A stretch of 29,625 nt of DNA. Origin: a virus. A program made the position numbers and the translations under genes. The notes below the pieces were generated by a model. The model did not search any database. It saw nothing but the letters and a program-made list of their open reading frames with translations, and was not told where the DNA came from. The stretch covers positions 1-29,625 of IMG/VR virus record IMGVR_UViG_3300033146_002684, one strand, 5' to 3'. Below are positions 15,348 through 23,109 of the stretch, piece after piece. Position 1 is the stretch's first letter; every line of letters starts with the position of its first letter.

Positions 15348-16169
15348 ATGTTTAAATACGCAGGAAGAATTTTAGATCAGCAAGACGAAACGGGACAGAT
15401 GTTAGACGACTTGTCTGATAATGCTTTTGCTCTCCCGGAAGCTCGTAGGTACCCGATTAATAATCGTGATGCCATTGAGAAGTCTGCTGAGTATTTACAA
15501 CGAGCTGCTCGTATTCTCAACCAGAATGAATACGATAAAGCTAGGGAAAATATGATCAAGGCTGCCTCATGGTTTAACTTTGACCTGTCTCTTTCTGGTG
15601 CACCAAAAAAGGTAGCCACAACCAGACAGCAGACCGTAAAAGAGGCGATGGCTGATTTTGAAGAAAATTATAGCAAAGTTGACTGGAGAGAACGTCGAAG
15701 AATAGCACAAGAATTAAGTAAGACGGCAGAAGACTTGACCCCCACGGTTAAAAAATATGCCTCCAACGAGATGAGTGAAAATGTCGCAGAAAACATTATT
15801 CTTAGAAAAAGCCTTGTTTCGGACGATGACGCCAGAAAGGGGATTGCCCAGCTAGCTTTGAGAGCGGAGAAAGAGGATCCTAGTATTCTTATCAAAGTTT
15901 TATCTAAGCTGGATAGCTTGCTCGGCTTAGAGCCCTTGTATGACAAACTTGTACCCGACCCAGTTTTGACTGTTATGGGTGGGGGGAAAACCCCGGAAGC
16001 TCCCTCGATAACTCTAAATGGTGATAAAATATTGGTCGATGACCTGAAGACGGTGAACTTTAACAACCTCTTTGATCCAGCACAAGCGATGCAATTTAAA
16101 CACAAGCCGCAAACACTTGAGTCTGCTGATCCAACTATACAAGAAATGGTACTTAAAGAGTTGTCATGA
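15348..16169 (+). CDS. Head-associated structural protein with ALPxxRRYPI motif (273 aa)
   Basis: ATG 15348 follows TTAAGGAGACAAT (strong RBS). Residues 27-37 read ALPEARRYPIN, followed by a helix IEKSAEYLQRAARIL. The ALPxxR-YPI-plus-helix pattern recurs in phage head-region proteins; I recall it but cannot name the family with certainty. The rest is mostly charged helix with K-x-A-S/E tetrapeptides (EKSAE, SKTAE, KKYAS) that recur in other head proteins of this window. Lying just before the portal gene, it may be an internal head or portal-associated protein. Its end overlaps the next start (ATGA). Confidence 0.5.
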   Translation: MFKYAGRILDQQDETGQMLDDLSDNAFALPEARRYPINNRDAIEKSAEYLQRAARILNQNEYDKARENMIKAASWFNFDLSLSGAPKKVATTRQQTVKEAMADFEENYSKVDWRERRRIAQELSKTAEDLTPTVKKYASNEMSENVAENIILRKSLVSDDDARKGIAQLALRAEKEDPSILIKVLSKLDSLLGLEPLYDKLVPDPVLTVMGGGKTPEAPSITLNGDKILVDDLKTVNFNNLFDPAQAMQFKHKPQTLESADPTIQEMVLKELS

Positions 16170-16537
16170 TTGAGGACTGGAGGATATTTGAAAATATCTG
16201 TCATCATGTATCTGGTAATGCGTATTGCTTTGGACTGTTAGAGCCGTGTAGCCTTGACGAGGTTATGCGTGGATTTAATGCTCTTAAAAAGTCCGGAGTT
16301 AGTATTTCTAAAGAGGTGGCAAAATATATAGCCGTTGTAGCGTTTGATGAAGGAATGATTGTATTGCCATTGCCAGAGATGGTACAATTAGAGTTGGATA
16401 AGTTAACCAAGACTACCCCATCGTTCAAAAACGAAGTATTGGCACAAATATCTAGTCCAGGCTCGTTAGACGAGGATGACCCGATAACTTACCAAGTCCT
16501 TAATTACTATAGGTTGCAGCAATATGTCAATAACTGA
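16166..16537 (+). CDS. Hypothetical protein upstream of portal (123 aa)
   Basis: Starts at ATG 16166 in a four-base ATGA overlap with the preceding stop. It is a predominantly helical small protein (EVMRGFNALKKSG, SKEVAKYIAVVAFDEGMIVLPLPEMV) with an acidic C-terminal part. No recognisable motif. It overlaps the portal start by 14 bases, indicating tight translational coupling with the portal gene; a portal-associated or assembly role is a guess from context. Confidence 0.6.
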   Translation: MIEDWRIFENICHHVSGNAYCFGLLEPCSLDEVMRGFNALKKSGVSISKEVAKYIAVVAFDEGMIVLPLPEMVQLELDKLTKTTPSFKNEVLAQISSPGSLDEDDPITYQVLNYYRLQQYVNN

Positions 16538-18329
16538 GAGAGCAAGAACAGGAAGAAACGGAAGGATGCAATATCCTGTCAGATTTTTTGATATGCTTCG
16601 GTTCGAGGTTCCCACTAATATTTCTGATATTCTCAAGTGGTCGAAGATGCTCTACAGAAGGCACGGGGTTGTGAACCAAGCCGTAAAGGATTTAGCGTCT
16701 TATCCCGTAACTAAGATTAGGGTCGAAAATGATTCTGAGGGAGATTTCTGGGAAGAGCTCTTAAACAAAAAACTGAAGGTACAAGATTCATTAATTGAAA
16801 TAGGGACAAACTACTGGGCCTCCGGAAATGCCTTTGTTGTGGTACATTTTCCGTTTGAGAGGAAGTTGATATGTTCGAACGATAACTCACACTCATTTAA
16901 CTTTAGTTCTATAAAAAAGCTAACTTTCAGGTACCCTGCTTTTCACGGCTTTTGCCCCAAGTGCAAAAAATCTGTTAAGTTTACGCACAAAGATATCTAC
17001 ACGAATGTACCTGAGAGAATAAAAATTAGATGCTTAGAGCCATCTAATATGTACATCAAGCACATACATATAACAGATACGTCCAGATTCTTCTACAGAA
17101 TACCTGAATATGAAACAAGATCTATAAGAAAGGGGGATCTATTTTTTATCGAGCATATGCCCTGGGACTGGGTCGTCGCTTCCTCTAAAAGGCATAAGGC
17201 TGTAGAAATAAAATCTGACTTTTTATTCCATTATAAGAACAGTGATATTACAGATCTGAATCTTGATCCATGGGGCCTACCATTAGTGTATCCAGCATGG
17301 CAGGAAGCTTTTTTGGGATTCGTAATTCGCAAGGCTCAAGAATCGATAGCTTCTGATCATTTGACGCCATTAGAATATCTCTTTCCTGAGCAACAGAGTA
17401 GTAATGATCCTCTCGAGATGCTTGATCTTGGAGATTTCAAACAGAAGGTGTCGGCTCAGGTTAAAAAGTGGCAGACAGACCCAAATGAACTAGCTATTTT
17501 TCCTGTCCCAGTAGGTAAGGGTCGTATTCGCGGAGACGGGAAGATGCTTACGTTGTCTCAAGAGATCGAAGCCAGTGACAGGCGTGTATTAGCTGAAATG
17601 GGCATACCGTATGAGTTTGTATTCGGCGGTATGCAGTGGTCCGGAGCATTAGTAGCTCACCGTAAATTTGAAAATAGGATAATTAGATATAGACATATTC
17701 ATGAACAATTTTTAAGCTTTTTTAAGAATCTTGTTGGAATCAAATTAAACAAGCTTGATAAGGCTGAAATAAAGTTCGAAGAGTTCAAGATGGCTGATGA
17801 CTTACAACGTAAACAGCTATCGCTTAATCTGAATCAACTCAACAAGATAAGCGACGAGACACTTCTTCATGAGTATGACTTCGACGCTGATGCTGAATAC
17901 GAAAGAATAGTCGCCGAGAAAAAACAAAGAGTAAAAATCAACGAAGTAATTTCTGAGATCAATGCTGCAGGCGCAAAGGTGAATGTTACGGAAAACGCTA
18001 AAGCTCAGATTGATGCACAATCTGCACAACAAGAGCGTGGAGAGCAGCTCAATATGGCGTCACAGAATAAAGTACTTGGTGGGTCGTTTTTGCGGTCACC
18101 TAGAGCAGTGGCCAGGGAGCTTTTGAAGCTTGATACTATGGCGAGGCAGGATGAATTATCTTCTATGCTTAGTTCTGATCCCGAGTTTCACAAGGAAGTG
18201 GTTAATGAGTTGTACGGGATAAAAGAAGCGCCGCAAGAACAAGAGCAATCTAATCCTGATTTAATAAAAATACAGCCGTTGCCGCAAGCACAAGCCCCTA
18301 CTAGAACCGGAAGTGGGAAAAGCATTTGA
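16524..18329 (+). CDS. Portal protein with zinc-knuckle insertion (601 aa)
   Basis: The portal forms the dodecameric ring at the capsid vertex through which DNA is packaged. Evidence is the portal-like N-terminus (LRFEVPTNISDILKWSKMLYRRHGVVNQAVKDLASYP), the central LDPWGLPLVYPAWQEAFLGFVIRKAQE, and the GRIRGDGKMLTLSQEIEASDRRVLAEMGIPYEFVFGG segment followed by a helical stem and clip. The usual portal length is 450-600 residues. An insertion at about residues 112-160 carries C-(x)n-H and CPKC, a probable zinc ribbon. The C-terminal 100 residues are Gln/Pro-rich and helical, as in portal barrel/tail regions. It is the last gene of the rightward operon and lies on the opposite strand from terminase and capsid genes. 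Confidence 0.88.
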   Translation: MSITERARTGRNGRMQYPVRFFDMLRFEVPTNISDILKWSKMLYRRHGVVNQAVKDLASYPVTKIRVENDSEGDFWEELLNKKLKVQDSLIEIGTNYWASGNAFVVVHFPFERKLICSNDNSHSFNFSSIKKLTFRYPAFHGFCPKCKKSVKFTHKDIYTNVPERIKIRCLEPSNMYIKHIHITDTSRFFYRIPEYETRSIRKGDLFFIEHMPWDWVVASSKRHKAVEIKSDFLFHYKNSDITDLNLDPWGLPLVYPAWQEAFLGFVIRKAQESIASDHLTPLEYLFPEQQSSNDPLEMLDLGDFKQKVSAQVKKWQTDPNELAIFPVPVGKGRIRGDGKMLTLSQEIEASDRRVLAEMGIPYEFVFGGMQWSGALVAHRKFENRIIRYRHIHEQFLSFFKNLVGIKLNKLDKAEIKFEEFKMADDLQRKQLSLNLNQLNKISDETLLHEYDFDADAEYERIVAEKKQRVKINEVISEINAAGAKVNVTENAKAQIDAQSAQQERGEQLNMASQNKVLGGSFLRSPRAVARELLKLDTMARQDELSSMLSSDPEFHKEVVNELYGIKEAPQEQEQSNPDLIKIQPLPQAQAPTRTGSGKSI

Positions 18330-18332
18330 TAT

Positions 18333-18342
18333 GGTATAAGTT
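18333..18342 (+). promoter_or_regulatory. GGTATAAGTT promoter motif (copy 3)
   Basis: TGGTATAAGTT lies four bases after the portal stop and 53 bases before the homing endonuclease start. It differs from copies 1, 2 and 4 only in the last base and has the same TG-n-TATAAG core. It gives the endonuclease an independent transcript. Confidence 0.55.
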
Positions 18343-18385
18343 CTCTGTTAGGCTTTTAACCTAAAATAATTGTGTAGGAGAAAAT

Positions 18386-20071
18386 ATGCCTAAAAAAAGA
18401 ACTGACGTAGAAATACGAAAAATGTATGAAGAGCATGTTAACGGGGCTTCGTACGCTGATATAGCAAAAAAATATGGAATAGGTAAGAACACGTTAACAA
18501 GGGGTTTCAAAAGGCTTAGGCTAGCCCCATCTCTAATTAGAAAACCACGGAAGCACTCTGAAGAAGATGTCAAAAGATACCATGATTGGTATATGTATAA
18601 TCATGCAACCATAAAAGATACAGCAGTACATTTTAGAATATCCCCGCCATCTCTCAAGACTGCATTTGATCGACTTGGTTTATGTAGAAATACGGTCCCA
18701 TATAAGAATTTATTCAGTCGATATTCAAATGGAGAAAAACTAGAATCTATCGCTAAAGAGTATAATATTTCTACGATAACCCTTTTGAAACATTTTAAAC
18801 AACTTGGTTTAACAAAAGAAAAAATAGATATAATTCCTGCCCTGCATTCTGAGTATATTGAGTCCAGAAAGTCTGCGGACGTTATTGCGAGAAAGTACAA
18901 AATTTCAAAGAATACTCTTTTACGAGAATTTAAGGAAAGGGGGTTAGAGATTTTACCGGCAAGGAGGAATAATGAATACTTATCTTCGCAAGTTAGAAAA
19001 ATCAAAATAATGGAAAAGACAGGAGATGACCGCATTGCCTGGTTAAAGGTTAATGGATTTACGCTATTAGAGCCGTATATTTCCTTATGGACGGAAGAGC
19101 ATAAACATAGACAATATAAATTACTACACTCTGATTGTGGTACTAAATTTGAAGATGATATTGTTACTCTACCCAAATGTCCGAAATGTCACGTAGGAAG
19201 AATATCAAGATTAGAGCTTGATATCGGCAAGTATATTAATGACGTTCTCCATATTACTGTGAAGAGGACAGTACGAAACATACTACCCGGTAGGAGGGAG
19301 TTAGATATAATATGCCCATCTCATAAAGTAGCGTTTGAAATAAACGGGCTTTATTATCATCATATTTACAATACACACATAACAGGCAAAGATTATCACG
19401 TTAAAAAAACAAAGGATTCTTTAGCGTATGGTTATAGACTGTACCATATATGGGAAAGTGCTGATATTACTATTATAAAATCAATGATAAGAAGTATATT
19501 AGGAGTTTCTGAAAAATCCGTTGGGGCTAGAAAGCTAGAAGCTAAGAGCTTAAAAGTAACTAGTTTCTTTGACGAAAATCATTTACATGGCTCAACGCCG
19601 GCAAAGTGGAGTTATGGATTAGTCGATAGCAATGGTGAAATTCTATGTGGATTATCAATACGGGAATTTCGGAACCCTAAAGCTATCCCGGGTGTTATAG
19701 AAATAGCAAGGTTTGCCACAAAAATGGGGTATTCTGTTCCTGGCGGATTCTCTAAATTACTTAAGTTAGCAATTAGAGAGATATCCCCATCAAAAATTAT
19801 TACGTATGCAGACCAGGATTGGACCCCGGATTCTGCGAACAATGTATACGTAAAAAATGGTTTTAAACTGGTTGGGGAAACCCCTCCGAAATTATTCTAC
19901 ACAGATACTAGACAAATATTTAAAAGGGAAAAATACCAAAAGCACAAGCTAGAGGATCTTTTCCCGGATACTTATAATCAGAATCTGACAGCTAACGAAA
20001 TCTTAGAAAAAAATGGTATTTACCCTATTTACGCTACCGGGAACTGGAGATTTGAAATGAAGTTATCTTAG
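18386..20071 (+). CDS. Free-standing homing endonuclease, four HTH repeats plus Vsr/EDxHD-like nuclease (561 aa)
   Basis: ATG 18386 follows TGTAGGAGAAAAT. The N-terminus holds four helix-turn-helix repeats of about 40 residues (about 7-46, 60-100, 106-148, 153-193), each with the core IAKxYxISKNTLLRxFKxxGL. A zinc-binding knuckle follows (H248, C251, C265, C268). The nuclease core is RRELDII (305-309) and VAFEINGLYYHH (315-326), then a conserved His/Lys region (GKDYHVKKTKD) and WESAD. This is the ELDI...AIEFNGLYWH pattern of the Vsr-like/PD-(D/E)XK homing endonucleases. A C-terminal domain (residues about 395-470) has HLHGSTPAKWSYGL and VPGGFSKLLKLA. It would cut a DNA site lacking the gene and so promote its own spread. 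It is bounded by its own promoter and terminator. Confidence 0.88.
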   Translation: MPKKRTDVEIRKMYEEHVNGASYADIAKKYGIGKNTLTRGFKRLRLAPSLIRKPRKHSEEDVKRYHDWYMYNHATIKDTAVHFRISPPSLKTAFDRLGLCRNTVPYKNLFSRYSNGEKLESIAKEYNISTITLLKHFKQLGLTKEKIDIIPALHSEYIESRKSADVIARKYKISKNTLLREFKERGLEILPARRNNEYLSSQVRKIKIMEKTGDDRIAWLKVNGFTLLEPYISLWTEEHKHRQYKLLHSDCGTKFEDDIVTLPKCPKCHVGRISRLELDIGKYINDVLHITVKRTVRNILPGRRELDIICPSHKVAFEINGLYYHHIYNTHITGKDYHVKKTKDSLAYGYRLYHIWESADITIIKSMIRSILGVSEKSVGARKLEAKSLKVTSFFDENHLHGSTPAKWSYGLVDSNGEILCGLSIREFRNPKAIPGVIEIARFATKMGYSVPGGFSKLLKLAIREISPSKIITYADQDWTPDSANNVYVKNGFKLVGETPPKLFYTDTRQIFKREKYQKHKLEDLFPDTYNQNLTANEILEKNGIYPIYATGNWRFEMKLS

Positions 20072-20509
20072 GGTTCCCCACTCCCAAACCCATTCAGAGG
20101 ATGAGGCATTGCCCCATCCTCTCCGGATGTTCTGGCTTTTTTTTAGCTGTAACTTTTGTCTCTCGTATTGTTGCTGAAGTATCATGGCCTGGTTATTATA
20201 TGCCGGGCCTTTTTCCATAATAGGGATGTGCAATCCACCATCGCTATAGCCATTAAGAGAGTTTCTTATTTGTAAAATGCCGCTTGACTGCATAGCTATA
20301 AGAGCTGCGCCGTAGATCAATAAACGCGGCGATATGTGATTTTCAATGGTGGCAAAAGGAATGGGGGGAGGAGTTGTATTCCAATCATCTAATGCCATCT
20401 CCAAAAAGAACTTTAGATCTTCGTCTGAATACTCCTCAACCCCTTTTAAAATGTTCTTGTTGGCAGCGTCCATTAAGAAATGACGCAGCATTTTGATTAG
20501 ACGGTTCAT
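20063..20509 (-). CDS. Head-tail connector/adaptor-like virion protein (148 aa)
   Basis: Last gene of the leftward head operon. ATG 20509 overlaps the preceding stop (ATGA). The features are an N-terminal helix (MNRLIKMLRHFLMDAAN), acidic EYSDEDLKFFLEMALDDWNTTPPP, a hydrophobic helix LLIYGAALIAMQSS, then LNGYSDGGLHIPIMEKGPAYNNQA and a coiled C-terminus. The EYSDEDL...NxTPP...YGA...RN-L-Y-DGG layout is one I associate with connector/virion proteins near capsid genes; the exact family is uncertain. Its last nine bases overlap the end of the homing endonuclease on the other strand. A hairpin within its 3' end acts on both strands. Confidence 0.6.
   Translation of the reverse strand: MNRLIKMLRHFLMDAANKNILKGVEEYSDEDLKFFLEMALDDWNTTPPPIPFATIENHISPRLLIYGAALIAMQSSGILQIRNSLNGYSDGGLHIPIMEKGPAYNNQAMILQQQYERQKLQLKKSQNIRRGWGNASSSEWVWEWGTLR
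20123..20144 (+). terminator. Intrinsic terminator of the homing endonuclease transcript
   Basis: CCGGA (20123-20127) / TCTGG (20131-20135) with a TGT loop and one G-U pair, followed by C and eight T residues (20137-20144). A longer inverted repeat directly upstream (20096-20107 / 20111-20122, 12 bp with one mismatch that is a G-U pair on the minus strand) may add strength. Both lie inside the 3' end of the convergent gene. Confidence 0.7.
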
Positions 20510-20841
20510 TCAGATATTTTCTTTGCTCTACGTCCACGACGCTTAGGCGTGGTCTTCACTTCTTCAGTTTTTGCTTCAACCGGGTCTGGGGTTTTTACTT
20601 CTTCAGTTTTTGCTTCAACCGGGTCTGGGGTTTTTACTTCTTCAGTTTTTGCTTCAACCGGGTCTGGGGTTTTTACTTTTACCGGGGGTGGGGTTTTGAT
20701 AGGTGATATAGGAATCAAATGTGTATTGATGTATCTTCTCATCTTAGGATCACTTTCTTGGCTTTTTGAAAGTGTAATCTCTGTGCCAGCCTTGATAAAT
20801 TTTCTATTAATCAGGCATGTTTTTTTTACTTTATATTTCAT
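20506..20841 (-). CDS. Small virion-region protein with three 13-residue repeats (111 aa)
   Basis: ATG 20841 has GGAG upstream. The N-terminal 45 residues form a compact beta-type domain (KYKVKKTCLINRKFIKAGTEITLS). Three exact copies of TPDPVEAKTEEVK follow, then a very basic tail (PKRRGRRAKKISE). The repeats are Pro/Glu/Lys-rich and likely form an extended, disordered linker. The combination of a folded head, repeated linker and basic tail suggests a capsid-bound protein reaching toward DNA, but this is inference. It follows the capsid gene after the 20857-20878 hairpin, so its expression is probably lower than that of the capsid protein. Confidence 0.6.
   Translation of the reverse strand: MKYKVKKTCLINRKFIKAGTEITLSKSQESDPKMRRYINTHLIPISPIKTPPPVKVKTPDPVEAKTEEVKTPDPVEAKTEEVKTPDPVEAKTEEVKTTPKRRGRRAKKISE
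20558..20674 (-). repeat. Three tandem 39-bp coding repeats
   Basis: Three identical 39-bp units (20558-20596, 20597-20635, 20636-20674), each encoding TPDPVEAKTEEVK. A degenerate partial unit (20675 to about 20698) adjoins. Base-level identity indicates recent expansion, and copy number is likely to vary between relatives. Confidence 0.9.
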
Positions 20842-20856
20842 ATTAGCTCCATAGAT

Positions 20857-20878
20857 AAAGGGCCCCGTAGGGCCCTTT
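20857..20878 (-). terminator. Perfect GC-rich hairpin after the major capsid gene
   Basis: AAAGGGCCC (20857-20865) / GGGCCCTTT (20870-20878), a 9-bp perfect stem. On the minus-strand RNA the loop is C-UACG-G, a member of the exceptionally stable UNCG tetraloop family. It lies 8 bases beyond the capsid stop. The following T-run is short (TTT within the stem), so it may be a partial terminator or a 3'-end stabiliser. Confidence 0.7.
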
Positions 20879-20885
20879 AGCGGTG

Positions 20886-21788
20886 TTATGAGAATGTGTA
20901 ACGAATGATATGGTCAATGTTTCCAATTGCCATAGCTGGGTATTCATAAGCCCAAAATTCGAACTGATCGCCTCTCTTGTCGACACAATGTTTTGGGTCT
21001 CCATAGAGAAAGAAGGATCCAAGAAACTGTGGGGCAGGCAAACACCAGGCTTGGTTATCAAGCCAGACATCGTTCTCGATGGATGTTACAAAGTTGTATC
21101 CGCCAAGAGTGTGATACTTGTAACCATCAACGAGGATTTCGCTCATTTTGGAATCACCGGCAGCAACGGAGTCATACTGAAGAATATCTAACCATCTAGA
21201 TTCAGATACAATAAAAGTATGAGCACGAGCATGGGTTTTTACTTGAGCTTTTGCCATTTCAGAAATGGTAGTCAGATCGAGCATAGCGGTCGCGGGGGGG
21301 ATGGGTGCAGGAATATCGTGAGATCCGGTACCACCGTCAGCCGCGATAACGCCCTTATTTAGAAGTTCCCAGAAATACTTGTCTTCTGTTTTCTGAATTT
21401 CAAAAATAGAAGTTTGCTTCAGGATCTCTTCGATGGGCATTCTAATAGTAGAGAGTTCAATCTCAGTGCGTTTCAGATGTTCAGTTTCCACTTTGAAGAA
21501 TTTGGCTTCATATTTGTCAGAAGTGAAAAATTTGACGTCGCCTTCATCGCGGAAGTTCATCACCATTGCTACGGTATCAGGTTCTTTGTCCATGATAACG
21601 CGAGGGATATTATCGTCTACAGTACGCTCAAGGTCTGTATCAGTAATAGGTACGGGGGCAATCACTCTGCGAACAACGCCGTCCTGGCGAAGTTTACTAC
21701 GTAAGTACGTAGAGAGCTGTTCTGCGGTTTTGTCGAGCCCCTCTTGGGCTGCCTTTTCAATGAAAAGAGAATTCATAGTGTTGATCAT
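20886..21788 (-). CDS. Major capsid protein (300 aa)
   Basis: ATG 21788 has AAGGAGATAACAC upstream. Features consistent with an HK97-fold capsid protein are a helical N-terminus (AAQEGLDKTAEQLSTYLRSKL), a long beta segment with charged strands (VKFFTSDKYEAKFFKVETEHLKRTEIELSTIRM), the spine-like helix about residues 172-188, HTFIVSESRWLDILQ and a C-terminal VDKRGDQFEFWAYEYPAMAIGN. The length is in the usual 300-350 range. The gene sits after the protease, scaffold and decoration genes, as expected. KTAE at residues 20-23 may mark N-terminal processing. It shares the strand with terminase but faces the portal gene. Confidence 0.82.
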   Translation of the reverse strand: MINTMNSLFIEKAAQEGLDKTAEQLSTYLRSKLRQDGVVRRVIAPVPITDTDLERTVDDNIPRVIMDKEPDTVAMVMNFRDEGDVKFFTSDKYEAKFFKVETEHLKRTEIELSTIRMPIEEILKQTSIFEIQKTEDKYFWELLNKGVIAADGGTGSHDIPAPIPPATAMLDLTTISEMAKAQVKTHARAHTFIVSESRWLDILQYDSVAAGDSKMSEILVDGYKYHTLGGYNFVTSIENDVWLDNQAWCLPAPQFLGSFFLYGDPKHCVDKRGDQFEFWAYEYPAMAIGNIDHIIRYTFS

Positions 21789-21799
21789 GTGTTATCTCC

Positions 21800-22258
21800 T
21801 TATGCCGTTCGTCTTGAGCCAGGAGCACAAGCTTCAAATACAATTGGGTCGTAAGAGTCGCCAGGGGCAGCGGGGGCAGTCCAGTTTTCAATACAGGTGG
21901 CAACCACAACATGACCCCCACCGGCCTCAATGAGATGTCCGTCTGCATTAATAGTGAGTGGATCCCCGGCATTGATATTGGCACCGAGATCTACTTTATC
22001 AGTAGCGGCTCTGTAATTTCCTTTTAAAACAGTAAGTTTTCCAGAAGTAATTCCATGTTCATGGCCTTCCCAAATTTGAACGGCAGTTTGAGTACCGTTA
22101 GCTGCGGCAAGAGTATAATTTCCGCCAGGACCATCTACCCATACTCCAGGAACAAAAAGCGCCGGGAGAGGGGCGACAATACTGTCTTTGTCATAGTCTA
22201 CAGTGTCGGCATAGCAGGCAGAACTATTCCCGCCATACCCTTTTTGAATGTCAAGCAT
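21800..22258 (-). CDS. Capsid decoration-like protein (152 aa)
   Basis: ATG 22258 has AAGGAGG upstream. It is a beta-rich protein with Gly/Ala/Asp turns and the segment VDLGANINAGDPLTINADGHLIEAGGGHVVVATCIENWTAPA, a layout typical of head decoration proteins that bind capsid trimers (lambda gpD-like or DUF2190-like). It sits immediately before the capsid gene with an 11-base gap, its usual position. Two Cys residues lie in the C-terminal part. The assignment is by pattern and context. Confidence 0.6.
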   Translation of the reverse strand: MLDIQKGYGGNSSACYADTVDYDKDSIVAPLPALFVPGVWVDGPGGNYTLAAANGTQTAVQIWEGHEHGITSGKLTVLKGNYRAATDKVDLGANINAGDPLTINADGHLIEAGGGHVVVATCIENWTAPAAPGDSYDPIVFEACAPGSRRTA

Positions 22259-22268
22259 TTAAGCCTCC

Positions 22269-22577
22269 TTATCCAGTATACCAGTCACGAAGTTCGCTAC
22301 TGGCTGAGTCGTCATTTGATGAGCTATCTTCGACAGAGACAGCGGAAAAAGACCTATCGTTTGATTCAAGCAGTTCTGCGAGATCTGATGCGCTTGCTGT
22401 CTTACTCATTAGAACTTTCTTCACTTCTTCCATAGAAGATGGCTGAATAATGTTCTTTTCAGCAAGAATGCTAGCAGTCTTTTCGGCTGTTTCTGTTTCT
22501 TTAGCTTTCTGATTACCGTCTTGCAATGACGCAATTACTTGATCGATAATGTTAATGATTTCGTCGAAGAGTTCCAT
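22269..22577 (-). CDS. Small acidic head-operon protein (102 aa)
   Basis: The start is taken at ATG 22577, which overlaps the previous stop (TGATG) and has GGAGG 9 bases upstream; GTG 22580 is the alternative. The product is an acidic, mostly helical protein (ELFDEIINIIDQVIASLQ) with two K-T-A-S motifs (EKTAS, SKTAS), a Ser/Asp-rich stretch (SVEDSSSNDDSASS) and a short aromatic end. It resembles scaffold or core components in composition, but no family is recognised. Confidence 0.55.
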   Translation of the reverse strand: MELFDEIINIIDQVIASLQDGNQKAKETETAEKTASILAEKNIIQPSSMEEVKKVLMSKTASASDLAELLESNDRSFSAVSVEDSSSNDDSASSELRDWYTG

Positions 22578-23089
22578 CACAACAAACCTCCATAAGTATG
22601 AATTGCAGCCAACGCACTAGCAACTTTAACGGTTGCACCAGCTGGGACCGTAAGAGTCACTTCGCTTGGTGGTTGTTGCATCGGGGCTCCTGTTGCCGGG
22701 TCAACGGCTGGAGGGGCTCCTGCTTCCGGTACCATAGCTGGGGCTGCTGCGGGAGCGGCAGCTGGGGCCATAGTTGGATCTACTGCTGGAGCAGCGGCCG
22801 GGGCTGCTGCCATAGGAGCAGCGGCAGCCGGATCAGCTACCATGGGTGCAGCTCCTGGAGCAGCAGGGGGCGCCGCTCCTTCTGAGCCGAGTTGATCGCG
22901 AAGCTGCATGATTTTTTCTTTAAGTTGATTCAATAATGAAATTGGATCAGAAGCGGCAGATGGTTCCGGAGCTTGCCCTCCGCCTGTGCCAGGAGGCTCA
23001 GCTGGGGCATTTTCTTCTGCAGCTAGTTTAGCGAAAAGATCTTCGCTTGCAGCTTCTGCGATTATTTGCTCAATATTAATACGAGTCAT
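22577..23089 (-). CDS. Ala/Pro-rich low-complexity head protein (170 aa)
   Basis: ATG 23089 has AAGGAGG upstream. The N-terminal 40 residues are acidic helix (IEQIIAEAASEDLFAKLAAEE). Residues 48-66 (DPISLLNQLKEKIMQLRDQL) form a likely coiled coil. Residues about 70-140 are Ala/Pro/Met/Val low-complexity with repeated APAAAPA-type units. The C-terminus (EVTLTVPAGATVKVASALAA) is a short beta module. The shape (coiled coil, flexible linker, end module) fits a scaffolding or internal core protein. Confidence 0.55.
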   Translation of the reverse strand: MTRINIEQIIAEAASEDLFAKLAAEENAPAEPPGTGGGQAPEPSAASDPISLLNQLKEKIMQLRDQLGSEGAAPPAAPGAAPMVADPAAAAPMAAAPAAAPAVDPTMAPAAAPAAAPAMVPEAGAPPAVDPATGAPMQQPPSEVTLTVPAGATVKVASALAAIHTYGGLL

Positions 23090-23109
23090 ATTTGCCTCCT
23101 TGGCTGGAA

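Noticed and set aside
18386-20071. Group I or II intron carrying the homing endonuclease
   Set aside because: Flanking portal and connector-like genes are complete and on opposite strands, and no intron core was recognised; it is a free-standing gene.
20558-20674. CRISPR-like array
   Set aside because: The 39-bp repeats are directly adjacent without spacers, are a multiple of three, and encode identical 13-residue units in a gene with an RBS.
20549-20854. Rightward 101-aa ORF over the repeats
   Set aside because: Exact shadow of the leftward repeat protein, with repetitive FTSSVFASTGSGV units and no RBS.
22598-22885. Cys/Trp/Gly-rich rightward ORF
   Set aside because: Antisense shadow of the Ala/Pro-rich head protein; GC-rich codons produce the odd composition.
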